Source: Corynebacterium mastitidis DSM 44356 (lineage in GTDB: Bacteria; Actinomycetota; Actinomycetes; Mycobacteriales; Mycobacteriaceae). Taken from it: a DNA stretch of 64,000 nucleotides. Position numbers and translations under genes: made by a program. The notes beneath the pieces are model-generated. The model worked only from the letters and a program-made list of their open reading frames with translations. It was not told the DNA's origin and did no database searches. This document shows positions 34,228 to 43,669 of the stretch, piece after piece. Location of the stretch: NCBI RefSeq assembly GCF_000375365.1, contig NZ_AQXB01000006.1, forward strand, positions 1-64,000, written 5' to 3'. The first letter of the stretch is position 1. Each line of letters begins with the position of its first letter.

Positions 34228-34386
34228 GATCTGTCTCCTTCGCGGGTGGGTTCCGGTAATGCCTTTCTATGATATGTCAACAAAAACGACGCCGTGCTAT
34301 TCCGCTCCGGGATGTCCCCCAAGGCGTCGCCGCAAAACCGCGCCCACCGGCGGCGGGCGGGAGGGAAGTTTGCGGGAGGAAACGGG

Positions 34387-34971
34387 CTAGGCGCGGGCGC
34401 GCCCCAGCTCGCGCTGGTGATCCAGGTACCCCTCGACGAGCTGGGCGGTGACCTCGGGATTAAGGCGCGCGACCCCGGCGATCGGCGGGCGGGTGAGCAC
34501 GCTGAGCTGGGTGATGAACTCGTGCGCGGCCAACCCCGGGGAGACGAGCCGGTGCGCGGCGGCGGCGCGCAGGATGGCCTGGGTGTGTTCGCGCACCGAG
34601 GTCCGGTGGGGCGCCCCCTCGGGGCCGAGGTCCTGCATGGAGGCCGGGGCCAGGGCCGGGACGAGCGCCCCGGTTCCCAGCTCCACCAGCTCGGAGACGA
34701 AGCGCCGCCACGTGCGCTCCGCGTGCTCGGGGGCGGCGGCGAAGCGGGCCAGGGTATCGGCCTGGATCTGACGCACCACCCCCAGGAGGTAGAGCGTGCA
34801 GTGCCGTATCAGCGCCTCGCGGTCGGGGAAGTTGCGGTACAGCGTGGCGATGCCCACCCCGGCGCGCTCGGCCACGCGGTCCATCGTGACCTCGGAGGCG
34901 TTGGTGGTGCGGAAGAGATCGCAGGCGGCGTCGATGATGTGCTGCCTGCGCTCGCGGGCGTCGGTACGCAC
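34387..34971 (-). CDS. TetR-family transcriptional regulator
   Basis: A 194-aa regulator with the TetR helix-turn-helix (AACDLFRTTNASEVTMDRVAERAGVGIATLYRNFPDRE split over residues 15-50) and an all-helical ligand-binding C-terminus. The GTG start at the minus-strand end 34971 has GAGAGG upstream. It is divergent from the ATPase-like/YhgE pair with overlapping promoter signals and a dyad at 35084-35094, so it most likely controls that pair and itself. A role for the downstream luciferase genes is also possible. The inducer is unknown. Confidence 0.9.
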   Translation of the reverse strand: MRTDARERRQHIIDAACDLFRTTNASEVTMDRVAERAGVGIATLYRNFPDREALIRHCTLYLLGVVRQIQADTLARFAAAPEHAERTWRRFVSELVELGTGALVPALAPASMQDLGPEGAPHRTSVREHTQAILRAAAAHRLVSPGLAAHEFITQLSVLTRPPIAGVARLNPEVTAQLVEGYLDHQRELGRARA

Positions 34972-35038
34972 GGCGCGGACCTCTCTTTCTTGCCTCGCGG
35001 GGAGGCCGATGGGGCGGGTGCCGGAGGCGGCGGTGGGG

Positions 35039-35094
35039 TTGACACGGCGGCGGCCTCGGATGAATTATAGAGCCTTAAAAAGTGATAGTCTATC
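35039..35094. promoter_or_regulatory. Overlapping divergent promoters with a dyad operator (tetR / ATPase-YhgE)
   Basis: Minus strand: TAGACT (35087-35092) and TATAAT (35064-35069), 17 bp apart, drive tetR. Plus strand: TTGACA (35039-35044) and AATTAT (35063-35068), 18 bp apart, point to the ATPase-like gene. The two -10 boxes occupy the same bases. The dyad GATAG-T-CTATC (35084-35094) covers the tetR -35 and lies just downstream of the plus-strand start region, a natural site for autoregulation. Confidence 0.5.
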
Positions 35095-35127
35095 CTCCAC
35101 TTGATCGGGAATGACGAGGACACCAGC

Positions 35128-36042
35128 ATGAACGATGGGAGAGGGGCACGGCACCGCGCGGCCTTTACCCTTGCCGCCAACCGCGTCCGCGTGCAGGCGG
35201 ATCAGCCGGAACCCGGATGGAGCTTTGCGGTGGGGCCGGGGCTGACCCTGCTGCGCAACAACCGGGAGAACTTTCACACGGCGCTGAGCCTCACGCTCGC
35301 CGGGCGCCGCCGCCCCACCTCCGGCTCCGTCAGCCTGGAACACCGGGGCGTCTCCGCGCATAGGCAGGGGGACATCTTCCGGCTCGTGGCGCTGGCCGGG
35401 GCCACGGAGGTGGACTCGCTCGATCGCATCGTGCCCGTGCGCGCCGTGCTGCGCGAGCAGATCAACTGGGCCAGCCCGTGGTGGAGGCGCGTGGGCCGCG
35501 ACGTGCTCGGACACGACCTCGTGCGCCCCTGGCTGGAACCCCTGCGGCTGGACATCGACCCCGCGACGAAGGTCGGGGAGCTTAACCCCCACGATCGCTT
35601 CCGCCTGCGGGTGCTGCTCGCGCTCGTGGCGCGCGGCGAGGCCGCCGCGCTCATCGTGGACGACGTGGACCAGGTGCGGGACATGGCGCTGCGCGACGAG
35701 ATCCTCGCCGAGCTGCGCGAGCTCTCCCTGAGCCTGCCGGTGATCGCCTCCACGGTCAACCCCGACTCCTCCGGCATCGCGCACCGCGTGATCGACCTGC
35801 GCCCCCAGGCCGATACCGGCGGAGGCCCGGGCTCAGCGGAGCAGCCCGGGCGGTCTGCGCAGTCGGGGCGGCCCAAGGCCGCCGGTGGCGGTCGCGCCGA
35901 GGCGCGGCACCGGGAGAGCGACGAGGAGGACGCCACCCGGATCATGCGCGCCGTGCCCGCCGAGGAGCCGGGAACCGCCTCTCCCATGCCCCGCGTGCCC
36001 ACCCGCCAGGACCAGATTCCCACCCTTTCGGAGGAAAACTGA
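35128..36042 (+). CDS. ABC-transporter ATPase-like protein with degenerate nucleotide site
   Basis: A 304-aa protein whose layout follows an ABC ATPase (N-terminal strand, LTLAGRRRPTSGSV after the P-loop position, a signature-like LNPHDRFRLRVLLALVARGE, Walker B-like ALIVDDVDQ, then D-loop and H-region). The Walker A position reads GLTLLRNNRENFHT, without the GxxGxGK(S/T) loop, so normal ATP binding looks lost. The last ~70 residues are Gly/Ser/Arg-rich and disordered. ATG 35128 has GAGGA 7 bp upstream. It overlaps the YhgE/Pip gene by one base and probably works with it; the ATPase label describes the fold, not a shown activity. Confidence 0.75.
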   Translation: MNDGRGARHRAAFTLAANRVRVQADQPEPGWSFAVGPGLTLLRNNRENFHTALSLTLAGRRRPTSGSVSLEHRGVSAHRQGDIFRLVALAGATEVDSLDRIVPVRAVLREQINWASPWWRRVGRDVLGHDLVRPWLEPLRLDIDPATKVGELNPHDRFRLRVLLALVARGEAAALIVDDVDQVRDMALRDEILAELRELSLSLPVIASTVNPDSSGIAHRVIDLRPQADTGGGPGSAEQPGRSAQSGRPKAAGGGRAEARHRESDEEDATRIMRAVPAEEPGTASPMPRVPTRQDQIPTLSEEN

Positions 36043-38138
36043 TGTCTCTTTTCCATATCGGCTCCGAGCTGCGGCGCTTTGGGCACGGGGTGCTCCCGCG
36101 CCTGGCGATCCTCGTGGTCACCTGCCTGCCGCTGGTCTTTGGCGGGCTCTTCGTGTGGGCCTACTACGATCCGATCGGCAACATGGGCAAGCTGCCCGTG
36201 GCCCTGGTCAACTCCGACCAGGGGGCGCAGCGCGAGGGTGCCACCGTCAACGCGGGGCAGCAGGTGGCGGAGAAGATGCTGGAGTCCGACGAGCTGGACT
36301 TCCACCTCGTCTCCGCTCAGGAGGCGCGGGAGGGCGTGCTCCGGGGAGACTACTACTTTGCCGTGGAGCTGCCCACGGACTTCTCCCGGGCCGCCGTGAG
36401 CGTCAACTCGCAGGCCCCGCACAGCGCCAAGCTCAACGTGGCCCTGTACAACAACAACGGCTTCATCCCCACCATGCTGGGCAACCAGGCCACCGTCATC
36501 ATGCTGCAGAGCATCGACGCCGAGCTGGGCAAGAAGATCAGCAATCAGCTCCTGGTGGGTTTTAACACCATCGGGGAGAAGATGGGGCAGGCCGTGGACG
36601 GCTCCCGCCAGCTCGCGGACGGCTCCACCGCCGCCCGCGACGGCTCCCGGCGTTTGGTGGAGGGCGCGGACCAGCTCGCGGACGGCTCCCAGCGGCTCAC
36701 CGACGGCTCCGGCACCCTGACGGACAAGCTCGGGGAGGCCGACGCCGGCGCGCACAAGCTGGCCGACGGCGCGGGCCAGCTCGACGACGGCCTGGCCCGG
36801 GCCCAGGACGGCTCCCGCCAACTGGCGGACGGGCTCGGCCAGCTCAACGCCGGCACCGAGCGCCTGGCCGACGGCGCGGGCCGGGTCTCCGGGGGCGTGG
36901 ACCAGGTGGTGGGGACGCTCAGCGGCGTGGCGCAGGCGCAGGAAAGCCTCGTGGGCAGGCTGGACAACGCCGCGGGCATGCTGCGCGAGGCCAACCTTCC
37001 CCCGACCAACGGCCTGGCCGCCGAGGTGGAGGGGCTGGCCGCGAGCATCCGGGAGGCCGGGCTGAGCCAGGATCGCCTCAACCAGTTGCTCATGCTTCAG
37101 GACGGCGCGCGGCAGATCGCGGACCAGCTGGGCAACCCGGTCTCCGAGTACCGCGCGGGCATGAACCGCGCCGCCAGCGCCTCCCAGGAACTCGCGGAGG
37201 GCATCTCCCAGCTCAAGGACGGCTCCGCGCAGCTACGCGTGGGGGCCAACACGCTGGCCGACGGCACCAGCCAGCTCGTGGAGGGCAGCCGCCAGCTCAC
37301 GGTGGGGGCCACCGCCCTGCGCGACGGCCTGGTGACGCTGGACTCCGGGGCCGGGGAACTCAACAACGGCCTGGGCCGCCTCGACGACGGCGCCAACGAG
37401 CTCAGCCTCCGCCTGGGCCAGGGCGCCTCCCAGGTGCCCACCTGGGAGGGCAACCGCCTCGACGACGCCTCCGCCGCCGCCGGTCAGCCCGTGGAGCGAG
37501 AGCTGGTGGACCAGGACGTGACCAAGTTCGGCGTGGGCCTGGCGCCCTTCTTCGTCAGTCTCGCGCTGTTCATGGGCTCCTTCGCCATGTGGATGCTGCT
37601 GCGTCCCCTGCAGTTGCGCGCGGTGGACTCCGGCACGGCCCCGCTGCGCGCGGTGCTGGCCAGCTATGTTCCCGGCGTGATCGTGGGGCTCTCCCAGGCC
37701 ACCATCGTCTGGCTGGTGCTGGAGTTCCTCATCGGCCTGAAATCCGAGCACCCGCTGCACCTGCTGGCGGCGATGTGGGGGGTCTCCGCCGTGTTCGTGG
37801 CGATCAGCCAGATGATCAACTCCGTGGTGGGGGCCACCGCCGGGCGCGTCATCTGCATGATCCTCATGGCGGTGCAGCTCACCTCCTCCGGCGGGCTCTA
37901 CCCGGTGGAAACGCAGCCCTCCTTCTTTAGCTGGGTGCACCCGGTGGATCCCATGACCTACAGCGTCAACCTCTTCCGCTACGCCATCCTGGGCGCCGAG
38001 CCCGGGGATCACCGGGCGCTCGCGGCGCTCGCCACGCTGGTGCTCGTGTGGGCGCTGTGCCTGCTGATCTCCTCCATCGCGGCGCGCCGCCACCGGGTCA
38101 TCAAGCACAAGGACCTGCACCCCGAGCTGCAGGTGTAG
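36042..38138 (+). CDS. YhgE/Pip-family multi-pass membrane protein
   Basis: A 698-aa protein with one N-terminal transmembrane helix (about 18-38), the conserved PVALVNSDQGA block after it, and a long extracytoplasmic region. That region is made of seven-residue-like repeats of the type L-x-D-G-[SA] (residues about 185-290 and 390-470, predicted coiled or helical). Five or so C-terminal transmembrane helices (about 500-690) are of the ABC-2 type. This is the architecture of YhgE/Pip (phage infection protein) and related exporters or MmpL-like accessory proteins. It overlaps the ATPase-like gene (TGATG) and ends 3 bp from the convergent metallopeptidase. Substrate unknown. Confidence 0.87.
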   Translation: MSLFHIGSELRRFGHGVLPRLAILVVTCLPLVFGGLFVWAYYDPIGNMGKLPVALVNSDQGAQREGATVNAGQQVAEKMLESDELDFHLVSAQEAREGVLRGDYYFAVELPTDFSRAAVSVNSQAPHSAKLNVALYNNNGFIPTMLGNQATVIMLQSIDAELGKKISNQLLVGFNTIGEKMGQAVDGSRQLADGSTAARDGSRRLVEGADQLADGSQRLTDGSGTLTDKLGEADAGAHKLADGAGQLDDGLARAQDGSRQLADGLGQLNAGTERLADGAGRVSGGVDQVVGTLSGVAQAQESLVGRLDNAAGMLREANLPPTNGLAAEVEGLAASIREAGLSQDRLNQLLMLQDGARQIADQLGNPVSEYRAGMNRAASASQELAEGISQLKDGSAQLRVGANTLADGTSQLVEGSRQLTVGATALRDGLVTLDSGAGELNNGLGRLDDGANELSLRLGQGASQVPTWEGNRLDDASAAAGQPVERELVDQDVTKFGVGLAPFFVSLALFMGSFAMWMLLRPLQLRAVDSGTAPLRAVLASYVPGVIVGLSQATIVWLVLEFLIGLKSEHPLHLLAAMWGVSAVFVAISQMINSVVGATAGRVICMILMAVQLTSSGGLYPVETQPSFFSWVHPVDPMTYSVNLFRYAILGAEPGDHRALAALATLVLVWALCLLISSIAARRHRVIKHKDLHPELQV

Positions 38139-38141
38139 GGG

Positions 38142-39017
38142 CTAGCTCCGGTACACGCCCCGCCCCAGGGTGTCGCAGGAGGCCATCGTGCCGGTCTCGT
38201 AGCCGCGCAGGAAGGCCTCCTTGCGTTCCTGGGAGGTGCCGTGGGTAAAGCCCTCGGGGTTGACCGAGCCGCCGGAGCGGCGCTGGATGTTGTCGTCTCC
38301 CACCGCCCCGGCGGTCTCGATGGCTTGGTTGAGCTGCTCCTCGCTAAAGGCCTCGATCTCCTCGCTATCGTCCGCGTAGTGCGCCCACACCCCGCCGTAG
38401 CAGTCCGCCTGCAGCTCGATCTTCACGGCGTTGGAGTCCGCGCCGGGGTTGCGGTAATCGCTCAGCCCCAGGGTGTCCTCCAGGTTCTGGATGTGGTGCC
38501 CGAACTCGTGGGCCTCGATGTACATCTGCGCCAGCGGTCCGGCGGAGCCGCCCAGGGAGGCGAGCTGCTCGAAGAAGGACACGTCCAGGTACACCGTTTG
38601 ATCGGCGGGGCAGTAGAAGGGGCCGGTGGAGGAGCTGGCGGCCCCGCAGCCGGTGTTCACCGAGGAGCGGAACAGGTGCAGGCCGGGCTCGGAGTAGGAC
38701 AGGCCCGCCTGGGCGGGGAGCTGGTCCGCCCAGACCTCGTCGATGGTCTCGGCGGTGGCCACCATGCGGCAGTCGTCGTGCTCGTTGGCGTCCTCGATGG
38801 TGCGGCAGTGCTCCAGGCTATAGTCCCCGGCATTCTGCCCGCCCTGGCCTTCCTGGCCGAGCAGGGAACCGAGGTCGGAGGGGTTGCCCCCGAGGAGGAG
38901 ATACAGGCCCACCAGCACCACGGTGCCCACGCCGCCGCCGGCGACCAGCCCGCCGCGCCCGCCGCTGGAGGAGCGGGCGCGCCCGGTATCGTAGGAAGCA
39001 TCTTTACGGAAGGTCAT
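38142..39017 (-). CDS. Membrane-anchored neutral zinc metallopeptidase (YpfJ-type)
   Basis: A 291-aa protein with a Gly/Ser/Arg-rich N-terminus, one transmembrane helix (about 23-44), a Gln/Gly linker and a C-terminal catalytic domain. The zinc motif HEFGHHIQNLED (HExxH) and a downstream ELQADCYGGVWA, which supplies the third ligand region, mark the neutral zinc metallopeptidase/YpfJ family. Cysteines in the domain suggest disulfides outside the membrane. ATG 39017 (minus strand) begins MTFRKDASYD; the frame reaches 39035. Its physiological substrate is unknown. Confidence 0.88.
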   Translation of the reverse strand: MTFRKDASYDTGRARSSSGGRGGLVAGGGVGTVVLVGLYLLLGGNPSDLGSLLGQEGQGGQNAGDYSLEHCRTIEDANEHDDCRMVATAETIDEVWADQLPAQAGLSYSEPGLHLFRSSVNTGCGAASSSTGPFYCPADQTVYLDVSFFEQLASLGGSAGPLAQMYIEAHEFGHHIQNLEDTLGLSDYRNPGADSNAVKIELQADCYGGVWAHYADDSEEIEAFSEEQLNQAIETAGAVGDDNIQRRSGGSVNPEGFTHGTSQERKEAFLRGYETGTMASCDTLGRGVYRS

Positions 39018-39164
39018 GCTGCTATGCTGCCACATAGCGGGAGCCGATACGGGGCGGCGCGGTCGCAGACGCGAGGGGGAAGGTAAACTACGCGTTTGTA
39101 CTATGAGGCCCGTGGTGGCCCCTCATGGAAAATATAAGCGTCTAGGGGAAGGAACCGAGGCTCC

Positions 39165-40979
39165 GTGCTGCGTACCCACCTTGCGGGGGAACTCCGCAAA
39201 GAACATGCTGGTCAGACCGTCACCCTCACGGGATGGGTGGCGCGACGGCGCGATCACGGCGGCGTGATCTTCATCGACCTGCGGGACCGCTCCGGCGTGG
39301 CCCAGGTGGTGTTCCGCGACTCCGAGGTGGCCACCCGCGCCCACGACCTGCGCAGCGAGTACGTGATTAAGGCCACCGGCGTGGTGGAGGCCCGCCCCGA
39401 GGGCTCCGAGAACCCCAACCTGCCCTCCGGCGAGGTCGAGGTCAACGTCACGGAGCTGGAGGTGCTCAACGAGTCCGCCGCCCTGCCCTTCCAGATTGAC
39501 GACCCCGCCGCCCACGGCGAGGTGGGCGAGGAGGCCCGCCTGCGCTACCGCTACCTGGACCTGCGCCGCAAGGAGCAGGGCGAGGCGCTGCGCCTGCGCT
39601 CCCGGGCCAACCGCGCCGCCCGCGAGGTCCTGGACGCCCACGAGTTCACGGAGATCGAGACCCCCACGCTCACCCGCTCCACCCCGGAGGGCGCGCGCGA
39701 CTTCCTGGTTCCGGCGCGGTTGAAGCCCGGGACGTTCTACGCGCTGCCGCAGTCCCCGCAGCTCTTCAAGCAGCTCCTCATGGTGGCCGGGATGGAGCGC
39801 TACTACCAGATCGCGCGCTGCTACCGCGACGAGGACTTCCGCGCCGACCGCCAGCCGGAGTTCACCCAGCTCGACGTGGAGATGAGCTTTGTGGATCAGG
39901 AGGACGTGATCGCCCTGGCCGAGGAGATCCTGGTGGCGCTGTGGAGGCTCATCGGCTACGAGATCGCCACCCCCATCCCGCGCATCACCTACGCCGAGGC
40001 GATGGAAAAGTACGGCTCGGACAAGCCGGACCTGCGCTTTGACATCCAGATCACCGAGTGCACGGAGTTCTTCAAGGACACCACCTTCCGCGTGTTCCAG
40101 AACGAGTACGTGGGCGCCGTGGTGATGTCCGGCGGCGCCTCCCAGCCGCGCCGCCAGCTCGACGCATGGCAGGAGTGGGCCAAGCAGCGCGGCGCCAAGG
40201 GCCTGGCCTACATCCTGGTGGGCGAGGACGGCGAGCTGTCCGGCCCGGTGGCCAAGAACATCACCGAGGCCGAGCGCGCGGGCATCGCCGAGCACGTGGG
40301 CGCGCGGCCGGGCGACTGCATCTTCTTTGCCGCGGGCGATACCAAGTCCTCCCGCGCCCTGCTGGGCGCGGCGCGCGGGGAGATCGCCGCCAAGCTCGGC
40401 CTCATCAAGGAGGGCGACTGGGCCTTCACCTGGGTGGTGGACGCCCCGCTGTTCGAGCCCGCCGCGGACGCCACCGCCTCCGGCGACGTGGCCCTGGGCC
40501 ACTCCTCCTGGACCGCCGTGCACCACGCCTTTACCTCGCCCAAGCCGGAGTGGCTGGACAGCTTTGACGAGAACCCGGGCGAGGCCACCGCCTACGCCTA
40601 TGACATCGTGTGCAACGGCAACGAGATCGGCGGCGGCTCCATCCGTATCCACCGCCGCGACGTGCAGGAGCGGGTGTTCAAGGTCATGGGCATCTCCGAG
40701 GAGGAGGCGCGGGAGAAGTTCGGCTTCCTGCTCGACGCCTTTGCCTTCGGCGCCCCGCCGCACGGCGGTATCGCCTTCGGCTGGGACCGCATCGTCTCCC
40801 TGCTGGGTGGCTTCGATTCCATCCGCGACGTGATCGCCTTCCCCAAGTCCGGCGGCGGCGTGGACCCGCTCACGGACGCCCCGGCGGCCATCACCCCGCA
40901 GCAGCGCAAGGAGTCCGGCATCGACGCCAAGCCGAAGAAGCCGGAGCCGAAGAAGACCGAGGAGCGCACGCAGGGATAG
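39165..40979 (+). CDS. aspS: Aspartate--tRNA ligase
   Basis: A 604-aa bacterial-type AspRS with an N-terminal OB-fold anticodon domain ([22 protein letters not shown] region), the catalytic core ([37 protein letters not shown]) interrupted by the bacterial GAD insertion (about 290-410), and motif 3 [14 protein letters not shown] 39165 is the start. The C-terminus has a Lys/Pro/Glu-rich tail of about 20 residues. Whether it also charges tRNA-Asn cannot be told here. It divides divergently from the metallopeptidase gene. Confidence 0.96.
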   Translation: MLRTHLAGELRKEHAGQTVTLTGWVARRRDHGGVIFIDLRDRSGVAQVVFRDSEVATRAHDLRSEYVIKATGVVEARPEGSENPNLPSGEVEVNVTELEVLNESAALPFQIDDPAAHGEVGEEARLRYRYLDLRRKEQGEALRLRSRANRAAREVLDAHEFTEIETPTLTRSTPEGARDFLVPARLKPGTFYALPQSPQLFKQLLMVAGMERYYQIARCYRDEDFRADRQPEFTQLDVEMSFVDQEDVIALAEEILVALWRLIGYEIATPIPRITYAEAMEKYGSDKPDLRFDIQITECTEFFKDTTFRVFQNEYVGAVVMSGGASQPRRQLDAWQEWAKQRGAKGLAYILVGEDGELSGPVAKNITEAERAGIAEHVGARPGDCIFFAAGDTKSSRALLGAARGEIAAKLGLIKEGDWAFTWVVDAPLFEPAADATASGDVALGHSSWTAVHHAFTSPKPEWLDSFDENPGEATAYAYDIVCNGNEIGGGSIRIHRRDVQERVFKVMGISEEEAREKFGFLLDAFAFGAPPHGGIAFGWDRIVSLLGGFDSIRDVIAFPKSGGGVDPLTDAPAAITPQQRKESGIDAKPKKPEPKKTEERTQG

Positions 40980-41009
40980 CGCCCGAGACGATGAGGAAGT
41001 GGTGAGTTG

Positions 41010-42230
41010 GTGCCCAGCAATCAGGAGATCCTCGACCGCGCGGAGGCGCTGCTGTCCAAGCGCTTCGGCGGCACCCAGCGCTGCTCGGACGCCGAGCTGC
41101 TCCTCGGCGGCGGCAACGCGGTGGTGCAGCGGGTGCGGCTGAGCCCCAACCCCTTCCTCCAGGAGCGCTCGGCGGTGGTCAAGTACATCCCGGTGACGGA
41201 CGACGCCCTGGATGACGCCGCCCTGGTGCGCGAGGTGGTGGCCTATCAGTTCACCACCTCCCTGAGCGAGGACGTGCGGCCCGGCCCCGTGCTGCTGGCC
41301 TACGACGTGGCCCAGCGGATCATGGTGATTACCGATTCCGGCCGGGGCGATACCTTCGCGGACCTGCTCAGCAGCGGGGACGAGGAGCGCCGGATCGGCA
41401 TCCTGCGCAACCTGGGGCAGGCGCTGGGCCTCATGCACGCCGCCACCGCGCGGCGCGAGCGGGACTTCATCTCCCTGCGCTCCCGCATGGCCCGCTCCCA
41501 CCCCAAGGCCGCCCGGATCAACCAGTACCGGCTGGCCTCCCAGGAGCACGGGATCAGGCAGGGCCTCGGGCTGCTGCGCGAGGCCGGGATCGAGGTGCCC
41601 GACGCCGTGGAGCGGGTGGCCCGCGAGGCCATCCGCCGGCTGCGCGGGGGCCAGCGCGCCTTTACCCCCTTCGACCTCTCGCCGGACAACATCATCGTGG
41701 CCGAGCGCACGCACTTCCTCGACTACGAGTGGGCGGACTTCCGGGACACCGCCTTCGACCTCGCCAGCGTGGTGGGCGGCTTTCCCCAGTACCTCTTTGC
41801 CCGCCCCATCGAGGACGACGAGGCCGACGCCTTCATCGACGCCTGGGCGCGCGAGGTCCGTTCCCTGTGGCCGGAGGTCCGCGACGAGGACGCCCTGCGC
41901 TCCCGCCTGGTCACCGCGCTGGTGGGCCTGGCCCTGGGGGAGGTCACGGCCATGCACCTGGGCACCTCGCACAACCTGGTGCACTCCGTGGCGCGGGCGG
42001 CGGGGGACTGCTCCATCGGCCTGGAGGAGGACCAGGTGCTGCCAGTGGAGCGCCTGCTGCGTCCCGCGGGCGAGGGGGGATTCGGGGAGGACGAGCTGAT
42101 GATCCGCCGGGACCTCTACGAGACCTTCGACGCGCTGCACAGGTACGCCGCCCGCGAAGGCGGGCCCGTGGCGGACTTTGCCCGCGAGGTGGCGGGCCGC
42201 CTGCGCGACGCCGAGGCGCCGGGGGCCTAG
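41010..42230 (+). CDS. Phosphotransferase (kinase-fold) protein, aminoglycoside-phosphotransferase-like
   Basis: A 406-aa protein with a kinase-like fold. The N-lobe has a GGGNAVVQRVRL nucleotide loop and VVKYIP (the Lys of the VAIK-type site). The C-lobe has FDLSPDNIIV, the Brenner motif with the catalytic Asp and the Asn, and FLDYEWADF with the metal-binding Asp. The usual His two residues before the catalytic Asp is replaced by Pro (TPFD instead of xHGD). It follows aspS by 30 bp and precedes rarA by 3 bp. GTG 41010 was taken, with TTG 41007 as alternative. The substrate is unknown; nothing suggests antibiotic resistance. Confidence 0.75.
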   Translation: MPSNQEILDRAEALLSKRFGGTQRCSDAELLLGGGNAVVQRVRLSPNPFLQERSAVVKYIPVTDDALDDAALVREVVAYQFTTSLSEDVRPGPVLLAYDVAQRIMVITDSGRGDTFADLLSSGDEERRIGILRNLGQALGLMHAATARRERDFISLRSRMARSHPKAARINQYRLASQEHGIRQGLGLLREAGIEVPDAVERVAREAIRRLRGGQRAFTPFDLSPDNIIVAERTHFLDYEWADFRDTAFDLASVVGGFPQYLFARPIEDDEADAFIDAWAREVRSLWPEVRDEDALRSRLVTALVGLALGEVTAMHLGTSHNLVHSVARAAGDCSIGLEEDQVLPVERLLRPAGEGGFGEDELMIRRDLYETFDALHRYAAREGGPVADFAREVAGRLRDAEAPGA

Positions 42231-42233
42231 CGC

Positions 42234-43592
42234 ATGGGGCAGGAATCGCTCTTTGGCCCGGGGCCGGAGGAGCCCGCCGCGCGCGGGGCCGCGGACTACT
42301 TCGAGGTGTCGGACTCCGCGCCCCTGGCGGCGCGGATGCGTCCCCGCTCCCTTGACGAGATGGTGGGCCAGCAGCACGTCCTGGGCGAGGGCACCCCGCT
42401 GCGTCGCCTGATCCAGGGCTCCGGCGAGGCCTCGGTGATCCTCTACGGCCCTCCCGGCACCGGCAAGACCACCGTGGCCTCGCTGATCAGCGCCGCCACC
42501 GGCCAGCACTTCGTGGGCCTGTCCGCCCTGAGTGCGGGCGTGAAGCAGGTGCGCGAGGTCATCACCCAGGCCCGGCGCGACCTCGCGCGCGGGCGGCGCA
42601 CGGTGCTGTTCATCGATGAGGTCCACCGTTTTTCCAAGACCCAGCAGGACGCCCTGCTGGCGGCGGTGGAAAACCGCACCGTGCTCCTGGTGGCGGCCAC
42701 CACGGAGAATCCCTCCTTCTCCGTGGTCGCGCCCCTGCTCTCGCGCTCCCTGCTGCTCCAGCTCGAGCCGCTGAGCGAGGAGGACCTGCGCGTGCTGGTG
42801 CGCCGCGCGGTGGCCGACCCCCGGGGCCTGGACGGGCGGATCGAGGTCTCCGAGGAGGCCGTGACGCACCTGGTGCGCCTGGCCGGGGGCGACGCCCGCC
42901 GCGTGCTCACCTACGTGGAGGCCGCCGCCGAGGCGGTCCCGGACGGCGGCGAGCTGGACGCCCAGACGGTGCAGGCCAACGTCAACCGCGCGGTGGTGCG
43001 CTACGACCGCGACGGGGACCAGCACTACGACGTCACCAGCGCCTTCATCAAGTCCATCCGGGGCTCGGACGTGGACGCCGCCCTGCACTACCTGGCGCGC
43101 ATGATCGAGGCGGGGGAGGACCCGCGCTTCATCGCCCGCAGGCTGATTATCCACGCCAGCGAGGACGTGGGCATGGCGGACCCCACCGCGCTGCAGGTGG
43201 CGGTGGCCGCCGCCGAGGCGGTGCAGAAGATCGGCTTCCCTGAGGGGCGCATCGTGCTGGCGCAGGCCACGATCCACCTGGCCACGGCGCCCAAGTCCAA
43301 CTCCGTGGTCATGGCGATCGACGCCGCCCTGGCGGACGTGCGGGCGGGAAGGATCGGGCACGTGCCCCCGCACCTGCGCGACGGCCACTACGCGGGGGCC
43401 AAGAAGCTCGGCAACGCGGTGGGGTACCGCTACCCGCACGACGACCCGCGCGGCGTCGTCGAGCAGCGCTACATCCCCGAGGAGCTGGACGAGGCGGTGT
43501 ACTACCGGCCCACCGATCACGGGGGAGAAAAGCGCATCGGGGACTACCTGGGGCGGCTGCGGCGCATGGTGCGCGGCGCCAAGCGGCGGTAG
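42234..43592 (+). CDS. rarA: Replication-associated recombination protein RarA (MgsA)
   Basis: A 452-aa AAA+ ATPase related to clamp loaders and RuvB that acts at stalled forks. Walker [13 protein letters not shown] is near residue 68, Walker [10 protein letters not shown] near 125, then the sensor [11 protein letters not shown] and the C-terminal tetramerisation domain with [13 protein letters not shown] and YRYPHDDP. Length normal. It starts 3 bp after the kinase-like gene. The order aspS...rarA...alaS is the usual actinobacterial one. Confidence 0.95.
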   Translation: MGQESLFGPGPEEPAARGAADYFEVSDSAPLAARMRPRSLDEMVGQQHVLGEGTPLRRLIQGSGEASVILYGPPGTGKTTVASLISAATGQHFVGLSALSAGVKQVREVITQARRDLARGRRTVLFIDEVHRFSKTQQDALLAAVENRTVLLVAATTENPSFSVVAPLLSRSLLLQLEPLSEEDLRVLVRRAVADPRGLDGRIEVSEEAVTHLVRLAGGDARRVLTYVEAAAEAVPDGGELDAQTVQANVNRAVVRYDRDGDQHYDVTSAFIKSIRGSDVDAALHYLARMIEAGEDPRFIARRLIIHASEDVGMADPTALQVAVAAAEAVQKIGFPEGRIVLAQATIHLATAPKSNSVVMAIDAALADVRAGRIGHVPPHLRDGHYAGAKKLGNAVGYRYPHDDPRGVVEQRYIPEELDEAVYYRPTDHGGEKRIGDYLGRLRRMVRGAKRR

Positions 43593-43669
43593 GGCGGGCG
43601 CGGCTTGGCGCGGGCCTGGGGTAAAGTAGCCACCCGTAGTAGTGGACTAATAGTAAGGAACACGCGCTC

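Noticed and set aside
34252..34280. Minus-strand TTGACA (34275-34280) as a full promoter of the luciferase-like gene
   Set aside because: The matching -10 position reads TACCGG or ATTACC, too poor to list as a feature; noted in the gene entry only.
39123..43520. A 1465-aa minus-strand frame opposite aspS, the kinase-like gene and rarA
   Set aside because: Antisense shadow of three well-supported genes; no recognisable domain or plausible start signals.
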